A DNA stretch of 64,000 nt from Gluconobacter vitians (GCF_015244565.1 NZ_JABCQG010000001.1:248001-312000); one strand, 5' to 3'; positions 18,891-28,081 are shown, numbered from the stretch's first letter. A program made the numbers and translations. Notes: a model not told the origin generated them from the letters alone.

Positions 18891-21563
18891 TCAGAACGAT
18901 TTGAGGAGCCGCTCCAGATAGTCCAGTTCGCTTTGCGGGCGGGTGCGGTCCGAGGCGCGGCGGCGGAGTTCGCGCTCGATGTCGCGGGCGCGGTCACGGG
19001 CGCTTTTGTCCGGGATATGGGCGTCGGAATCCTTGCCCTTGTCGCCTTCGCCCAGTTTGCGGCCCAGCGGATCCTGATCTTTCTGGTCGTCGTCATCACC
19101 GTCTTCGTCACCGGCCTGGGGTTGGTCGCCGTCATCGCCCTGCTGGCCTTTCGCGCCATGCTGGGGTTTGCCGGAACCTCCCGCGCCGCCAGATGGGATG
19201 AAGCTCAGGCTGCCGCCCTGACCCTTGCCCGATCCGCCGGATTTCTGGTTCTGGCGCATCTGCTTTCCGGCTTCGGACAGATCGGCGAGGACTTTCTGCT
19301 CGGCTGTCTGGGCCTCCGCGTCCTTGCGGTCCGCGAGGGCTTCGCGGGCGGTCTTCATGTCCGTTTTGGCCTTGTCGAAGGCTGTGGCGGGTTTGCCGGT
19401 CAGGTCTTTGACGCGGTGACTCAGGATGTCGTTCACGCGCTGTAGCGCGCGTTGCAGGGCATGGTCTGCGCGGCGTCCGTCGGACTGGGCGGCGACCGTG
19501 GCCGGATCGACCGGAGCGGGCGGCTTGGCGTCCGTAGGCTGATCCATGCCGGGCGGGGGCTGCATGCCGAGCTGGCGCAGCAGGTCGGCCGTGGACATCT
19601 GGCTGACATCCGGGCGGCTGCCGTCATCGGGCGGAGCCGCGGCCTTCTGCGCTGCCGAGAGACGGAACTGCGTGTGGTCGAGCAGGGTGGTTTCGCGGTG
19701 GACGAGATCATGCAGGGCCGCGCGCTGGGCACGGGCTTCGGCCTGCGCCTTCATCTGTTCGGCAAGAGCCTTGAGATCCTCGGGGCTGGCCTGACGCATA
19801 CGCTCGGCCATGTCTTCCATCTGCTGGAGGCGCTTGAGAGCTTCGTCGCCATGACCCTGATTGGCTTCGGACTGGAGACGGCGCATTTCGTCCGAGAACG
19901 GATCGGCCGAGCTGGTTCCGGACTGTGGCATGACGATGCCGCTCTGGGCGGCGCGCGAGAACAGGAGCTGCATCCGGCGGTTCAGGGCATCCTTGAGAGC
20001 CTGTGTTCGGCGCTGGAGTTCTTCCTGTTCAGGAAGAGTGTGGCCCTTGTCGCCGAGGTCACGCATGTGGTCGAGTTGCTGCTGCACGCCCTGCTGGGCG
20101 GCGCGGACTTCGGCTGCGGCATCTGCAATGTCGGGACCGTCGCGGCGCAGATCGTCCAGATAAAGCGCCAGCGCCCAGAGTTCGCCGGGCACACGGTCCG
20201 CCGAGCCATCAGGGGCGTCTTTCTGGAGCGAGGCGATCTCAAGGCCGAGGGCTGCAAGGATGGCGCGTTCGTCAGTCGTCTGCGTCAGAAGGTTCAGTTC
20301 GGCTGCGGCCTGCGAGGCGCGCTGCTGGCCGAGCATGAGGCGGCGGCGCAGGGCGACGAGGGCGCGGGCCAGCGGATCGGTGAACTTGCGGGCGGCGATC
20401 TGGAATTTGACGATATCGCTGCGGCTTTCGCGGCCTGACGCGCTCTTGGTATGCAGGCGGCCTTCGACTTCCATTCCGGCGAACGGATCGGAGGAAAGGT
20501 CTGGCGTGGCGACGCCTTTCGCATCCTTGGGCTGTCCGTCGAGCGGAATGGGAACGCGCAGGATGCGGCCCCGGGTCAGGCCGGGAAGGTTGATCTCGGC
20601 TTCAAGCGAAGCGACGCCATAGGTCTGATGGACGTGCCAGGGCAGGCCGGTGCGCCAGTCGTCTTTCTGCGGGCCGGGTTTGCCGTCCCAGGTGACGGTG
20701 GGCGGCAGATCGGGTTCGACTTTTACGCGCCATGAGCCAAGGGTCCGGCCACGGACGACGATGCTGATGGTGCCGGACTGCTGGAGCGTGCCGTGGCTGT
20801 TCCAGCTTTCAGCGTCGAGCCGGTTCTGTTCAGGCGCGGCGATCCCGTGCAGGGCGGGTTTTCCATGCGCGCCGGTGATGGTGGCATTCAGGATAGCGCC
20901 CTGCGGAACGTCAAGTGTGTTGTGGCCTGTGGCAGAAAGGAAAATCGGTGCGCCGGGTGCATAGGACGGACGGTCGATCCAGGCCTGAAGGGTAGGGAGC
21001 GGAATGCTGTCATCATCCACGCCGGGGATCAGCCCTGCGTGAAGACGCGAGGGCGTATGCGTACCGCCCAGAATTGCCGCAATCACAATGGCCAGCGGAA
21101 CGGCAATGAGCGCGAGCCGCTCGTGCAGGCTGGTTTCAGGATGGGGAAGGCCGACGCGGAGCGTGCCGAGCGAGGCTGTGACGCGCTCGACATGGCGGGA
21201 CCAGATGGCGGACTGCTCGCCGTTACCTGCAAACGCCGGTCGGTCGGTCAGGCTGAGGAGAGGCTGGTAGGCGAGTTTGGAATCCTGCTCGATCCGGCGG
21301 TCGGCCACGGGAATGCTGACGGGAGGCACACGGCGCAGGCCGGTGATGGTCAGCCACAGGGCCGTGCCGAGAACGCCCGCTTCCAGCAGGGAATGGAGCC
21401 AGTCCGGCAGGGACTGGGGAATACGCGCAAGACAGGCCAGAACGTAGAACGCGACCAGCAGCAGGGGCCAGCGCAGGGGGGCCCAGACGCGTTCCCACCA
21501 CAGGACACGCTGGGCTTTCCGGCGCAGGGCTTTGAGGTGGAGGGCCGGGTTTGGCTCAGCCAT
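18891..21563 (-). CDS. TIGR02302/DUF4175 family membrane protein
   Basis: 890 residues. Two or three hydrophobic segments lie in the first ~65 residues and another near 170-190. The rest is a large hydrophilic region with a central beta-rich part, a long helical Gln/Glu/Ala/Arg-rich part (~430-700) likely to form coiled coil, and a low-complexity Gly/Gln/Asp-rich stretch (~770-850) with many GQ, DGD and DDDQ runs. This matches the alphaproteobacterial TIGR02302 family, which typically follows lysA as here. Function is not established. Its start overlaps the lysA stop by eight bases. Confidence 0.85.
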   Translation of the reverse strand: MAEPNPALHLKALRRKAQRVLWWERVWAPLRWPLLLVAFYVLACLARIPQSLPDWLHSLLEAGVLGTALWLTITGLRRVPPVSIPVADRRIEQDSKLAYQPLLSLTDRPAFAGNGEQSAIWSRHVERVTASLGTLRVGLPHPETSLHERLALIAVPLAIVIAAILGGTHTPSRLHAGLIPGVDDDSIPLPTLQAWIDRPSYAPGAPIFLSATGHNTLDVPQGAILNATITGAHGKPALHGIAAPEQNRLDAESWNSHGTLQQSGTISIVVRGRTLGSWRVKVEPDLPPTVTWDGKPGPQKDDWRTGLPWHVHQTYGVASLEAEINLPGLTRGRILRVPIPLDGQPKDAKGVATPDLSSDPFAGMEVEGRLHTKSASGRESRSDIVKFQIAARKFTDPLARALVALRRRLMLGQQRASQAAAELNLLTQTTDERAILAALGLEIASLQKDAPDGSADRVPGELWALALYLDDLRRDGPDIADAAAEVRAAQQGVQQQLDHMRDLGDKGHTLPEQEELQRRTQALKDALNRRMQLLFSRAAQSGIVMPQSGTSSADPFSDEMRRLQSEANQGHGDEALKRLQQMEDMAERMRQASPEDLKALAEQMKAQAEARAQRAALHDLVHRETTLLDHTQFRLSAAQKAAAPPDDGSRPDVSQMSTADLLRQLGMQPPPGMDQPTDAKPPAPVDPATVAAQSDGRRADHALQRALQRVNDILSHRVKDLTGKPATAFDKAKTDMKTAREALADRKDAEAQTAEQKVLADLSEAGKQMRQNQKSGGSGKGQGGSLSFIPSGGAGGSGKPQHGAKGQQGDDGDQPQAGDEDGDDDDQKDQDPLGRKLGEGDKGKDSDAHIPDKSARDRARDIERELRRRASDRTRPQSELDYLERLLKSF

Positions 21564-22908
21564 GGTCGTCCTTAGCTGTCAGCCATTCCGGAACGGTTTC
21601 GGCTGCAATCAGTTCCGCAACGCTCTGGCGCTGACGGATGATCTCCCATTTTCCGTTGTCGATCAGGACCTGTGCTGCAAGCGGGCGGGTATTATAGGTC
21701 GAGCTCATGACCGAGCCGTAAGCGCCGGTATCGAGCAGAGCGATCAGGTCGCCGCGCTTTGTCTCCGCAGGCAGGGCGCGGTCGCGGGCGAAGATATCGC
21801 TGCTTTCGCAGACCGGACCCACGATGTCCGAGAGTTTCGTGGGGCTGGTCAGGCCGCTCGGGGCGACGGGCATGATGCCGTGCCATGATTCATAAAGGGA
21901 CGGGCGGGCGAGATCGTTCATGGCAGCGTCGAGTACGACGAAATCGGGATTGCCAGCCTTGGTTTCGATCACCCGGGTCAGCAGGATGCCGGTGGGGGCG
22001 GAGAGCCAGCGGCCGGGTTCGATGCTGAGGCGGACGTCGAGATCGCCCAGTGTCTCGGCGATGACGCCGGCGAGCATGTCGGGTGAGGGCGCGATTTCGT
22101 CCCGGTAGCGGATGCCCAGCCCCCCGCCACAGTCCACGGCTTCAACGGTATGACCGGCGGCGCGGATTTCGCGGACCATGTCGGCCAGTCGGCTATAGCT
22201 TTCGCGGAAGGGGCCTGCGGTGAGCATCTGGCTGCCGAGATGGACGGCCAGGCCGACGAGGCGGACATTCTTCAGGCTGGCGGCTTCACCATACAGGGCG
22301 ACGGCGCGGCGATGCTCGATGCCGAACTTGTCTCCGGCGCGGCCGGTGGAAATCTTGTCATGGGTATCGGCATCCACGTCCGGATTGACGCGCAGGGCGG
22401 CGCGCGCGACGAGGCCACAGGCGCGGGCGATGTCGTCCAGACGGTAGAGTTCCTCGACGCTCTCGACATTGATTTGTGCGATCTCGTGCTCGACAGCGGC
22501 CCGCAGTTCCGCATCGGATTTGCCGACGCCGGAGAACACGATGCCCGAGGGCTGGATCCCGGCATGAAGCGCGCGCTGCATTTCGCCACCGCTGACGATG
22601 TCCACGCCGTAGCCGCACTGGCGCAGGATGGTCAGGGTGGCCTGATGGTCCTGCGACTTCATGGCGAAATGCATGTTCACCGGTAGGTTCCGGGCCGCGA
22701 ACGCGGCGCGCAGGGCTTTTGCGCGACGCCGGAGCGTTTTGGCGCCCGTGATCCAGCACGGTGTTCCGACGGCAGCTGCGATGACGTGCAGGGGCACGCC
22801 TTCGAACAGCAGGCCGTCCCGTGCGTCCATCTTCAGTGAGGGACGGGTTTCCAGCATATCGGAGAAGGACGGGTCGGTAGCGGGATCGGAAGGAAGCGGT
22901 GCACTCAT
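21556..22908 (-). CDS. lysA: Diaminopimelate decarboxylase
   Basis: 450 residues; PLP-dependent last step of lysine synthesis, meso-DAP to L-lysine. K84 in NMHFAMKSQDH is the PLP lysine. Other family blocks are VDCGGGLGIRY (glycine-rich phosphate site), SIEPGRWLSAP, and GPVCESSDIFARDR with the active-site Cys. It is upstream of and overlapping the DUF4175 gene. In many alphaproteobacteria argH and a small lipoprotein gene immediately precede lysA; here they are about 7 kb away. Confidence 0.97.
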   Translation of the reverse strand: MSAPLPSDPATDPSFSDMLETRPSLKMDARDGLLFEGVPLHVIAAAVGTPCWITGAKTLRRRAKALRAAFAARNLPVNMHFAMKSQDHQATLTILRQCGYGVDIVSGGEMQRALHAGIQPSGIVFSGVGKSDAELRAAVEHEIAQINVESVEELYRLDDIARACGLVARAALRVNPDVDADTHDKISTGRAGDKFGIEHRRAVALYGEAASLKNVRLVGLAVHLGSQMLTAGPFRESYSRLADMVREIRAAGHTVEAVDCGGGLGIRYRDEIAPSPDMLAGVIAETLGDLDVRLSIEPGRWLSAPTGILLTRVIETKAGNPDFVVLDAAMNDLARPSLYESWHGIMPVAPSGLTSPTKLSDIVGPVCESSDIFARDRALPAETKRGDLIALLDTGAYGSVMSSTYNTRPLAAQVLIDNGKWEIIRQRQSVAELIAAETVPEWLTAKDDHG

Positions 22909-22976
22909 GATGTTACTACCGTATCGCTCTTGGAAGCATGTTCCAAGCTGAACCCGCAGGGGATAATGTCATTGGC

Positions 22977-23366
22977 ATGATACAGGAACTGATCCGAGAG
23001 GCCCTTGAGGCCCGTTCGCGTGCTTACGCACCCTATTCGCGCTTTCAGGTTGGCGCCGCATTGCGCTGTGAGGGCGTTGTCCATTCCGGCTGCAATGTCG
23101 AGAATGCGGCCTATCCGCTGGGGACCTGTGCCGAGGCCGGGGCGATTGCTGCCATGGTGCGGGGCGGCGGACGTCGCATTGAGGAAATCGTGATCGTGGG
23201 TGGGGATGCGCCGTGCACGCCATGTGGGGGATGCCGGCAGAAACTGCGGGAATTCGGGCTTCCGGATCTGCGGATTCACATGATCTCGCCTAAGGGAGAC
23301 ATGCTTATGACCCGGACGCTGTCCGAGCTTCTGCCCGATGCGTTCGGGCCGGATCATCTGGGATGA
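22977..23366 (+). CDS. cdd: Cytidine deaminase
   Basis: 129 residues from the ATG at 22977, giving the family's usual opening MIQELIREALEARSRAYAPYS. Zinc/catalytic motifs are CNVENAAYPLGTCAEAGAI (CxE) and PCTPCGGCRQ (PCxxC), the small tetrameric CDA type. It deaminates cytidine and deoxycytidine for pyrimidine salvage. An ATG at 22938 would leave only 29 bases to the divergent lysA start. The stop overlaps the start of a protease gene. Confidence 0.93.
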   Translation: MIQELIREALEARSRAYAPYSRFQVGAALRCEGVVHSGCNVENAAYPLGTCAEAGAIAAMVRGGGRRIEEIVIVGGDAPCTPCGGCRQKLREFGLPDLRIHMISPKGDMLMTRTLSELLPDAFGPDHLG

Positions 23367-24058
23367 GACGCGCCGCTGCGCTGCTGATGGTCTGTCTGTC
23401 AGGGGGAGGGGCGATGGCCGCTCCGGCTGTGGCATTGCCGGGACTGGGTCCTGACAGTCATCGCAGCGTGGTGGACGTGAACGTGGCGCCCTGGCGGATT
23501 CTCGGCCGTGTCCAGACGGCGCTGGGTGGACGCTGTACGGGATTTGCCGTGGCGCCAACCGTGATGGTCACGGCGGCGCACTGTCTGTGGCTGCCTGCCA
23601 CCCGGCATTATATCCAGCCCGGGGATGTGCATGTCCTGATGGGCTATGTGATGGGCCAGTACCGGCTTCATGCGCAGGTGACACACTTTGTTATTGCCCC
23701 CGGATACGATCCTGACAATGAAGGAGGCACGGCGTCTGAAGACCGGGCCACTCTGATTCTGGATCGACCAGTCGTCACGTCCGGGGATCTCGTGCCCTAT
23801 GGCGAGGTCCAGATGGGCGCGTCGGCCATGCTGGTCGGATATCCGCAGGACCGGGCAGAAGTTCCGTATGGTGATACTGCGTGTCAGATCAATGGGTTAG
23901 CTGTTAATCGGCTGATCCATCACGACTGTTCTGCAACACATGGTGACAGCGGTGGGCCGCTGCTGGTCCGGCAAAGTGACGGGACGTGGGGTATTGTGGG
24001 GATCGACGTGTTGGCGACAGCGGAGCGTGGCGGATTTGCAGCGCCGCTGCCGCACTGA
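23363..24058 (+). CDS. Secreted trypsin-like serine protease (S1 family)
   Basis: 231 residues with a signal peptide ending near residue 20-24 (GGAMAAPAVA). The chymotrypsin-fold triad is complete: H73 in VTAAHCLW, D127 in SEDRATLIL, S196 in GDSGGPLLV. Four Cys (about 58, 74, 174 and 189) sit where structural disulfides are common. There is no PDZ domain, so it is not HtrA-like. It probably acts in the periplasm or outside the cell; substrate unknown. Coupling to cytidine deaminase (ATGA overlap) offers no obvious functional link. Confidence 0.88.
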   Translation: MRRAAALLMVCLSGGGAMAAPAVALPGLGPDSHRSVVDVNVAPWRILGRVQTALGGRCTGFAVAPTVMVTAAHCLWLPATRHYIQPGDVHVLMGYVMGQYRLHAQVTHFVIAPGYDPDNEGGTASEDRATLILDRPVVTSGDLVPYGEVQMGASAMLVGYPQDRAEVPYGDTACQINGLAVNRLIHHDCSATHGDSGGPLLVRQSDGTWGIVGIDVLATAERGGFAAPLPH

Positions 24059-24203
24059 GATTTTCGAGAATGATCCGGGTTGCCATGCACGGACTGCACG
24101 TCAGACAGAATTAACGCATGCAAACATTGGCCCGGTCATGACGTTGCACAGGCAGAACCCCAAAAGGGTGTTACAGGTTTTTCAAACCCCAAAGGTGATT
24201 GCC

Positions 24204-24638
24204 ATGTATGCCATGCCCATGAAGGCGACAGCGTCCCGGTTAACTCCGAAAGGAGGATCACGCGGGGAGCATAGAAAGGTCAACCGCAAGCATGTCCTCG
24301 TTGTCGAGGATCAGGCGCTGCTGCGTTTTCTTGCTGCGGATATGCTTGAAGAAGCTGGCTATGAGGCCTCTCTTGCCGGGGATGCCAGCGAGGCTCTGGA
24401 AATGCTCGAACGACATCCGGATATCGGCACGATTTTCTCGGACGTGAACATGCCTGGCGATATGGATGGTGTGGATTTGGCCCGCGTCATCCATGAAAGG
24501 CGCCCTGACGTCGGCGTCGTTCTGACGTCAGGGACGCGTGTTCAGGATCTGGGCCGATTGCCGGGTGGCACGATGTTTCTGGCCAAGCCCTATGAATGGG
24601 ACGAGGTCTATCGCTGCCTGGAGCGGGTCCGGCACTGA
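24204..24638 (+). CDS. Single-domain response regulator (receiver only)
   Basis: 144 residues from the ATG at 24204. After a basic ~28-residue tail, a CheY-like receiver begins at KHVLVVEDQALL (acidic pocket E35, D36), with phospho-acceptor D80 in IFSDVNMPG, S109 and K128 in MFLAKPYEW. There is no output domain, so it works through another protein or as a phosphate shuttle. No histidine kinase is nearby. Start choice is uncertain: a strong AAGGAGG lies at 24250-24256 inside the tail but no in-frame start codon follows it. The FxDVNMPG style resembles receivers of hybrid-kinase systems in alphaproteobacteria. Confidence 0.82.
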   Translation: MYAMPMKATASRLTPKGGSRGEHRKVNRKHVLVVEDQALLRFLAADMLEEAGYEASLAGDASEALEMLERHPDIGTIFSDVNMPGDMDGVDLARVIHERRPDVGVVLTSGTRVQDLGRLPGGTMFLAKPYEWDEVYRCLERVRH

Positions 24639-24672
24639 ATTGCTGGCAGATTATAAAGAGGGGAAAGCAATG

Positions 24673-24749
24673 TGGTGCACCCGAAAGGACTTGAACCTCT
24701 AACCCCCAGATTCGTAGTCTGGTGCTCTATCCAGTTGAGCTACGGGTGC
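24673..24749 (-). tRNA. tRNA-Arg (anticodon ACG), distal copy
   Basis: 77 bases including an encoded CCA end. On the minus strand the acceptor stem GCACCCG pairs with CGGGTGC; the anticodon arm is CCAGA-CTACGAA-TCTGG, giving anticodon ACG (reads CGN Arg after inosine modification); the T loop is TTCAAGT. The sequence is identical over its full length to the copy at 24785-24861. Confidence 0.97.
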
Positions 24750-24784
24750 GGACACATTGTAGAAGTCTTGCCGAAAAGGAAGAC

Positions 24785-24861
24785 TGGTGCACCCGAAAGG
24801 ACTTGAACCTCTAACCCCCAGATTCGTAGTCTGGTGCTCTATCCAGTTGAGCTACGGGTGC
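24785..24861 (-). tRNA. tRNA-Arg (anticodon ACG), promoter-proximal copy
   Basis: Identical 77-base gene with encoded CCA, 35 bases upstream of the other copy on the minus strand. The pair is almost certainly one transcript from the promoter at 24875-24903. Confidence 0.97.
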
Positions 24862-24869
24862 GCTGTGAG

Positions 24870-24909
24870 GCGGGGTTTTACAGAGGCTTAACTGACCTGA
24901 CAACCCCGC
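24870..24909 (-). promoter_or_regulatory. Promoter of the tRNA-Arg pair, bracketed by an inverted repeat
   Basis: On the minus strand TTGTCA (24903-24898), 17 bases, TAAAAC (24880-24875), about 13 bases before the first tRNA. Eight-base arms GCGGGGTT (24870-24877) and AACCCCGC (24902-24909) overlap the -10 and -35 edges, so a DNA or RNA hairpin spanning the promoter is possible. Confidence 0.6.
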
Positions 24910-24922
24910 TTTGGAAAAAATT

Positions 24923-25300
24923 TCAGTTTCGCGTCATGGTGATATGCGCGCGGCAGGATGGTGAGCCGAAAATGCCGCCGATGGCCTGTCCGACAGGGTA
25001 GCCGTTGAAGACGACGGCGGTCTCGTGATGGTTCATATCCGTCATGGCAAGCTCGGCATGATAGTGATGATTTCCGGGCGTATAGGTTCCATGCAGGACC
25101 TGCGAGCCGTCAGCTGGCGTAAAAAGAATTTCCTTGCCGCGGATGCGGAGCGTCGAGGGGCGCTCGGTCGGGCAGGTGCCCTGATCGGCAACGAGTGCGC
25201 CAACCCATGAGCCGGTTGGATCATTGCCGGGGTCCGGAGTTCCGGCACAGGCCGCAAGCAGAGCCGTGGCGGAGAGGGCGAAAAGTGCTGGCAGGCGCAT
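24923..25300 (-). CDS. Small lipoprotein of unknown function
   Basis: 125 residues with a lipoprotein signal, lipobox LAAC (Cys18). The mature part starts with a Gly/Asp/Pro-rich linker and then looks beta-rich ([36 protein letters not shown]), possibly a small barrel. Two Cys remain (in GTCPTE and PSCRAH) and could form a disulfide. The family is not recognised. It is divergent from guaA. Confidence 0.75.
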   Translation of the reverse strand: MRLPALFALSATALLAACAGTPDPGNDPTGSWVGALVADQGTCPTERPSTLRIRGKEILFTPADGSQVLHGTYTPGNHHYHAELAMTDMNHHETAVVFNGYPVGQAIGGIFGSPSCRAHITMTRN

Positions 25301-25396
25301 GTTGGTCCTGTTCCTTGTTGCAGAATGGATGACGCAGACGACACAACACCTTATAGGAGAGCCTCAAAAGGCACCATGAAACCGGAACGCGAGGCC

Positions 25397-26998
25397 ATGA
25401 CATTGACCCAGCAGGACGCCAGCACCGTCGAAAAGCTCGACGAAACCCTTCACGAAGACCGTATCCTCATTCTGGATTTCGGCAGCCAGGTGACGCAGCT
25501 TATTGCGCGCCGCGTCCGCGAAAGCGGCGTTTACTGCGAGATCTGGCCGTTCACGGCAACGGAAGAGAAGATCCGCGCATTCAATCCGCGCGGCATCATC
25601 CTGTCCGGCAGCCCGGCCAGTGTGCATGACGAGAATGCACCACCGATTCCGGATGTGGTCTTCGCGCTGAACCGCCCCGTGCTGGGGATCTGCTATGGCC
25701 AGCAGGCGATGTGCCAGATGCTGGGTGGCAAGGTCGAGAGTCACGAGCACCGCGAGTTCGGTCGCGCCTATATCGATATTGCCGAGGATTGCTCGCTGTT
25801 CCGGGGCGTCTGGGCGCGCGGCAAGCGTGAGCAGGTTTGGATGAGCCATGGCGACCGCGTCACGAAGCTTCCGCCGGGCTTCCGTGCCGTTGCCCATTCC
25901 GAAGGCGCACCGTTCGCGATCATCGCGGATGAGGGGCGTCGTCTGTATGGCGTGCAGTTCCATCCGGAAGTTGTGCACACGCCGCATGGCGCCGCGCTGA
26001 TCCGCAACTTCACGCACAACGTTGCGGGTTGCAGCGGAACCTGGACGATGGCGGGTTTCCGCGACCTGGAAATCGCCCGCATACGCAAGCAGGTCGGTTC
26101 GGGCCGCGTGATCTGTGGTCTGTCGGGTGGTGTGGACAGCTCTGTTGCGGCCAAGCTGATCCATGATGCGATCGGCGATCAGCTGACCTGCATTTTCGTC
26201 GATCCGGGAATCATGCGCACGGGTGAGGCGGATGAGGTCGTCAAGACGTTCCGTGGCCGCTTCAATATCCGTCTTGTCCATCGTGACGCCTCCGAGCTGT
26301 TCCTGAAGGAACTGGCTGGCGTGACGGACCCCGAGGTCAAGCGCAAGACGATCGGCCGTCTGTTTATCGAGGTCTTCGAGGAAGAAGCTGCAAAGCTGGG
26401 TGGCGCGCAGTTCCTGGCGCAGGGTACGCTGTACCCGGACGTGATTGAGAGCGTGAGCTTCTCGGGTGGCCCGTCCGTGACCATCAAGTCTCACCACAAT
26501 GTCGGCGGTCTGCCAGACCGCATGAATATGGAACTGGTCGAGCCGCTGCGTGAGCTGTTCAAGGACGAGGTCCGTATGCTTGGCCGTGAGCTGGGTATTC
26601 CGGAGAGCATTGTCGGGCGGCATCCGTTCCCGGGGCCGGGATTGGCGATCCGTATTCCGGGTGATGTCACCAAGGAAAAGCTGGATCTTCTGCGCAAGGT
26701 GGACGCGATCTATCTTGAAGAAATCCGTCGGGCCGGTCTGTACGATGCGATCTGGCAGGCTTTTGCGGTTCTGCTTCCGGTGCGCACGGTCGGTGTCATG
26801 GGCGATGGCCGGACCTATGATCAGGCCTGTGCCCTGCGCGCCGTGACCAGCACGGATGGCATGACGGCGGAAGTCTACCCGTTCGACTTCGCATTCCTGA
26901 ACCGGGTGGCTGGTCGCATTGTCAATGAGGTTCGTGGCATCAACCGCGTGACTTACGATATTACGTCCAAACCGCCGGGTACGATTGAGTGGGAATGA
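25397..26998 (+). CDS. guaA: GMP synthase (glutamine-hydrolysing)
   Basis: 533 residues from the ATG at 25397; in-frame ATGs at 25376 and 25325 are possible. The N-terminal class I glutamine amidotransferase has nucleophile C99 in [11 protein letters not shown] and the His/Glu pair in VQFHPEV. The ATP pyrophosphatase PP-loop is [13 protein letters not shown], and the C-terminus ends in the typical PPGTIEWE. It converts XMP to GMP. It appears monocistronic, with its own terminator at 27033. Confidence 0.97.
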   Translation: MTLTQQDASTVEKLDETLHEDRILILDFGSQVTQLIARRVRESGVYCEIWPFTATEEKIRAFNPRGIILSGSPASVHDENAPPIPDVVFALNRPVLGICYGQQAMCQMLGGKVESHEHREFGRAYIDIAEDCSLFRGVWARGKREQVWMSHGDRVTKLPPGFRAVAHSEGAPFAIIADEGRRLYGVQFHPEVVHTPHGAALIRNFTHNVAGCSGTWTMAGFRDLEIARIRKQVGSGRVICGLSGGVDSSVAAKLIHDAIGDQLTCIFVDPGIMRTGEADEVVKTFRGRFNIRLVHRDASELFLKELAGVTDPEVKRKTIGRLFIEVFEEEAAKLGGAQFLAQGTLYPDVIESVSFSGGPSVTIKSHHNVGGLPDRMNMELVEPLRELFKDEVRMLGRELGIPESIVGRHPFPGPGLAIRIPGDVTKEKLDLLRKVDAIYLEEIRRAGLYDAIWQAFAVLLPVRTVGVMGDGRTYDQACALRAVTSTDGMTAEVYPFDFAFLNRVAGRIVNEVRGINRVTYDITSKPPGTIEWE

Positions 26999-27032
26999 TC
27001 CTGCATTCAATCGGTCGGTAGAAACTTTTGGG

Positions 27033-27057
27033 AACCCCGCAGCGATGCGGGGTTTTT
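27033..27057 (+). terminator. Rho-independent terminator of guaA
   Basis: AACCCCGCA, loop GCGA, TGCGGGGTT, then TTTTT, 35 bases after the guaA stop. Confidence 0.85.
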
Positions 27058-27147
27058 CTTTGCCGTGATTTCCGAAGGGAGATGTCGGACTTGTCCGGAT
27101 CTTCGGGGAGTGACAGTGTGAAATCTTTCAAAACAAGGATGATCCTG

Positions 27148-27546
27148 ATGTCGATCCGGTTTCTTTCTTTTTCTGCTTCGCTGCTCGTGGCGGGTGTGGT
27201 CCTGATGCCGACGGCCATGGCGGCTGATACTGCCGAGAAGCCCTGTGAGACCGATCTTTGCCGCAGCGTGCGTCAGTCCTGGGCTTCGGTCCGTCATGGG
27301 ACGTCCGATGCTGCCGACTGGACGAGAAAACAGAGTGAGAAGGGCTGGGATGCCACGAAGAATGGTGTCTCCCATGCTGCGCACTGGACAGGCCGGGAAA
27401 GTGAAAAGGGCTGGAAGGCCACCAAGAACGGCACGAAGGAAGTAGTTCACGATACGGGCGCCTGGACGAAGAGGACTGCTCATGACCTTGATCCGAGGAC
27501 TTCGGACAAAGCGCCGGACGCTAAAACCGACGCGTCGGGTCAGTGA
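27148..27546 (+). CDS. Small secreted protein with SEKGW repeats, unknown function
   Basis: 132 residues from the ATG at 27148, which has AAGGA eight bases upstream; GTG at 27118 or ATG at 27139 would add 10 or 3 residues. A clear signal peptide ends near LMPTAMA. The mature protein carries a CETDLC pair near its start, then two copies of a roughly 22-residue unit containing SEKGWxATKNG followed by a related third segment ending WTKR. Trp spacing and high Lys/Thr content suggest an extended helical repeat. Family not recognised. A bidirectional terminator follows. Confidence 0.7.
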   Translation: MSIRFLSFSASLLVAGVVLMPTAMAADTAEKPCETDLCRSVRQSWASVRHGTSDAADWTRKQSEKGWDATKNGVSHAAHWTGRESEKGWKATKNGTKEVVHDTGAWTKRTAHDLDPRTSDKAPDAKTDASGQ

Positions 27547-27578
27547 GGAATCCGTTTGGAGCTTCGGTTCCGGCTATG

Positions 27579-27614
27579 AAAAAAGGCCTGTCCCTTGCGG
27601 GGCAGGCCTTTTTT
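27579..27614. terminator. Bidirectional rho-independent terminator
   Basis: Six A, GGCCTGTCCC, loop TTGC, GGGGCAGGCC, six T, between the convergent repeat-protein and CHRD genes. Confidence 0.92.
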
Positions 27615-27634
27615 ATATGCGAATCAGAAGGCGC

Positions 27635-28081
27635 TTATTCCATGTGATGCTTGTGGCCGGTCATTTCGGTCGTGAGCTGGGCTCGGGCTTCTCCGTCCGG
27701 AAATTTTGCTGTGTGGAGGTTGATGTAGGTCTGTCCGGCCTGGACTTCCTTGACCTGATCCGGCGTGAGCTGGAGCGTGCCGGTCATACGGGTCGTGTAG
27801 GGGCCGTTGATCGGGGCGAGGACGCCAGCGTCCTGACCGTCCGGAGCCGGGCCATGCAGATGGGCTGCCGTCACGGGGCCGGACAAGCCGTTATCTTCGA
27901 AACGGTAGGTCAGGGTATTCTTGGTGGTATCCAGCATTGCGGATGCCGAGCCCTTGATGGGGGCGGTCGCACCATGTTCGCCCTTGAAGGAGCCGAAGAG
28001 ATGCATCGTTTCCGCGGAAGCGGGCAGGGCGGTTACCGACAGGCCAAGCGCCAGTGTCGTCAGCAGAAGTCCAGTACGCAT
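27635..28081 (-). CDS. CHRD-domain secreted protein
   Basis: 148 residues with a signal peptide ending ALPASA. The mature protein fits the CHRD (chordin) domain: repeated beta strands with AMLDTTKNTLTYRF, the conserved AAHLHGPAPDGQ segment and INLHTAKFPDGEARAQL near the C-terminus. The protein ends in a His-rich tail (GHKHHME). Bacterial CHRD proteins are periplasmic or surface proteins of unproven role. No operon partner. Confidence 0.88.
   Translation of the reverse strand: MRTGLLLTTLALGLSVTALPASAETMHLFGSFKGEHGATAPIKGSASAMLDTTKNTLTYRFEDNGLSGPVTAAHLHGPAPDGQDAGVLAPINGPYTTRMTGTLQLTPDQVKEVQAGQTYINLHTAKFPDGEARAQLTTEMTGHKHHME

Noticed and set aside
24639-24922. tRNA pair as an integration site for a mobile element
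   Set aside because: No integrase, no partial tRNA repeat and no foreign-looking genes flank the pair.
25364-27010. Minus-strand open frame (548 codons) covering guaA
   Set aside because: Mirrors guaA almost end to end; product has antisense-like composition.
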